A stretch of 35,700 bases of DNA from Bacteroidota bacterium (GTDB taxonomy: Bacteria; Bacteroidota; Bacteroidia; JABDFU01). Where the stretch lies: contig JABDFG010000021.1 in the NCBI GenBank assembly GCA_013286655.1, positions 1-35,700 of the forward strand, given 5' to 3'. A program made the position numbers and the translations under genes. A model generated the notes under the pieces. The model saw only the letters and a list, made by a program, of their open reading frames with translations. It was not told the origin of the DNA and searched no databases. This document shows positions 34,823 to 35,700 of the stretch, one piece after another. How positions within the stretch are numbered: position 1 is the first letter of the stretch; each line of letters begins with the position of its first letter.

Positions 34823-35700
34823 ATGACAAAGCACTTTGAAACACTCGCTGTCCGGACGCAATCCGGACAAACAATCCATAAGGAACACTCCGTCCCCCTG
34901 TATCTCACATCAAGTTTCACGTATGATACAGCGGAAGAAATGAGAGCGGCTTTTGCCGATGAAACGGACGCGAATATTTACAGTCGTTTTTCCAATCCCA
35001 ATACAGATGAGTTTGCCGAAAAAATGGCTTTGCTGGAAGGAGCAGAGGCCGGGTATGCAACGGCATCGGGTATGGGCGCTGTTTTCGCAAGCTTTATGAC
35101 CTTTTTGAAAAGCGGAGATCACCTGATCACCTGCCGTTCCATTTTTGGTTCCACCCATACCGTTCTCACGAAATTTTTAAACAAGTGGAACATCACTTTT
35201 TCCTATTTCGATGCTGATAAACCGGAGCAGATTGAAGGACTTATTCAGAAGAATACAAAAATGATATTTGTAGAAACCCCTTCCAATCCTGGGCTTGACG
35301 TTCTTGACCTGCAATTTTTAGGTCAGCTGGCTGATAAGCATAAGCTCCTTCTAAATGTGGATAATTGTTTTGCCACACCCTATCTTCAGCAGCCGATTAA
35401 ATACGGAGCCCATATTGTAACTCATTCTGCTACCAAATTCATAGACGGTCAGGGCCGGGTATTGGGCGGTGCAGTTGTGGGAACAAAAAAACTGATCCAT
35501 GATCTTTATTTATTCTGTCGTGCTACGGGCCCCGCCCTGTCACCCTTTAACGCCTGGGTACTCTCCAAGAGCCTGGAAACATTAGCTGTGCGTATGGACC
35601 GGCATTGTGATAACGCTTTAAAATTGTCATTGGTGCTTCAAAAGAACAAACACATCGATCAGGTAAATTACCCCTTCCTTGAAACACATCCTCAGTACAA
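34823..35700 (+). CDS. Cys/Met-metabolism PLP enzyme, O-acyl-homoserine sulfhydrylase-like (3' end outside window)
   Basis: The first 292 residues of a fold-type I PLP enzyme of the Cys/Met metabolism family. Visible are 'IYSRFSNPNTDEFAEKMALLEGAEAGYATASGMGAVFASF' (PLP phosphate-binding region), 'VETPSNPGLDVLDL', 'NVDNCFATPYLQQPIKYGAHIVTHSATKFIDGQG' with Asp180 and the Schiff-base Lys205, and 'FCRATGPALSPFNAWVLSKSLETLAVRM'. The 'HSATKFIDGQGR' form is the one usual in O-succinyl/O-acetylhomoserine sulfhydrylases (MetZ/MetY) rather than cystathionine gamma-synthase. With metX nearby, direct sulfhydrylation of O-acetylhomoserine to homocysteine is the likely reaction; cystathionine gamma-synthase or a gamma-lyase cannot be excluded. 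It starts 21 bases after the MarR gene and runs off the window. Confidence 0.9.
   Translation, partial: MTKHFETLAVRTQSGQTIHKEHSVPLYLTSSFTYDTAEEMRAAFADETDANIYSRFSNPNTDEFAEKMALLEGAEAGYATASGMGAVFASFMTFLKSGDHLITCRSIFGSTHTVLTKFLNKWNITFSYFDADKPEQIEGLIQKNTKMIFVETPSNPGLDVLDLQFLGQLADKHKLLLNVDNCFATPYLQQPIKYGAHIVTHSATKFIDGQGRVLGGAVVGTKKLIHDLYLFCRATGPALSPFNAWVLSKSLETLAVRMDRHCDNALKLSLVLQKNKHIDQVNYPFLETHPQY

Overview
The window reads as chromosomal DNA of a Bacteroidota bacterium, probably from the Chitinophagia/Sphingobacteriia side of the phylum. The evidence is two type IX secretion system (T9SS) components (PorZ-like and PorW/SprE-like), a subtilisin with a T9SS C-terminal sorting domain, an IPExxxVDY-family protein, a Bacteroidota-type promoter (TTTG-N19-TAnnTTTG), weak ribosome binding sites and several TTG starts. 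Gene order is dense and mostly housekeeping. I see no phage, IS element, CRISPR array, tRNA or rRNA.

Layout. (1) 1-5.0 kb: the 3' end of ybeY, two small secreted proteins, a minus-strand operon of RimB-like protease, rimK and an AstE/AspA-like deacylase, then an FAD oxidoreductase and a tiny exported protein. (2) 5.1-8.0 kb: IPExxxVDY protein, pyruvate kinase and an M42 aminopeptidase in one direction. (3) 8.0-9.8 kb: AT-rich non-coding DNA around a single methyltransferase gene. It holds three copies of one 16-bp sequence that matches the ParB-binding site parS. (4) 9.8-15.3 kb: a tandem universal stress protein, then PorZ overlapping an S8 peptidase by one base. (5) 15.3-24.5 kb: an AT-rich cluster of polytopic membrane enzymes (three GT-C-like proteins, one YfhO-like protein, one acyltransferase) around recO, probably for cell-surface glycan or glycolipid. 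(6) 24.5-28.9 kb, minus strand: M23 peptidase, a heptamer-repeat spacer, dxr, rseP and an exported protein of unknown function. (7) 29.1-32.7 kb: PorW/SprE lipoprotein and two small exported proteins. (8) 32.7-35.7 kb: metX, and divergently OsmC, MarR and a Cys/Met-metabolism PLP enzyme running off the window.

The main functional themes are T9SS and cell surface (PorZ, PorW, S8 cargo, glycan cluster, RseP, M23), methionine synthesis (MetX plus the sulfhydrylase-like enzyme) and central metabolism (Pyk, Dxr). The most notable observations are the triple parS cluster; dxr, whose NADPH-binding N-terminus can only be reached from a non-standard start codon (ATA or CTG); the heptamer inverted repeat abutting that start; and the RimB-RimK-AspA operon.
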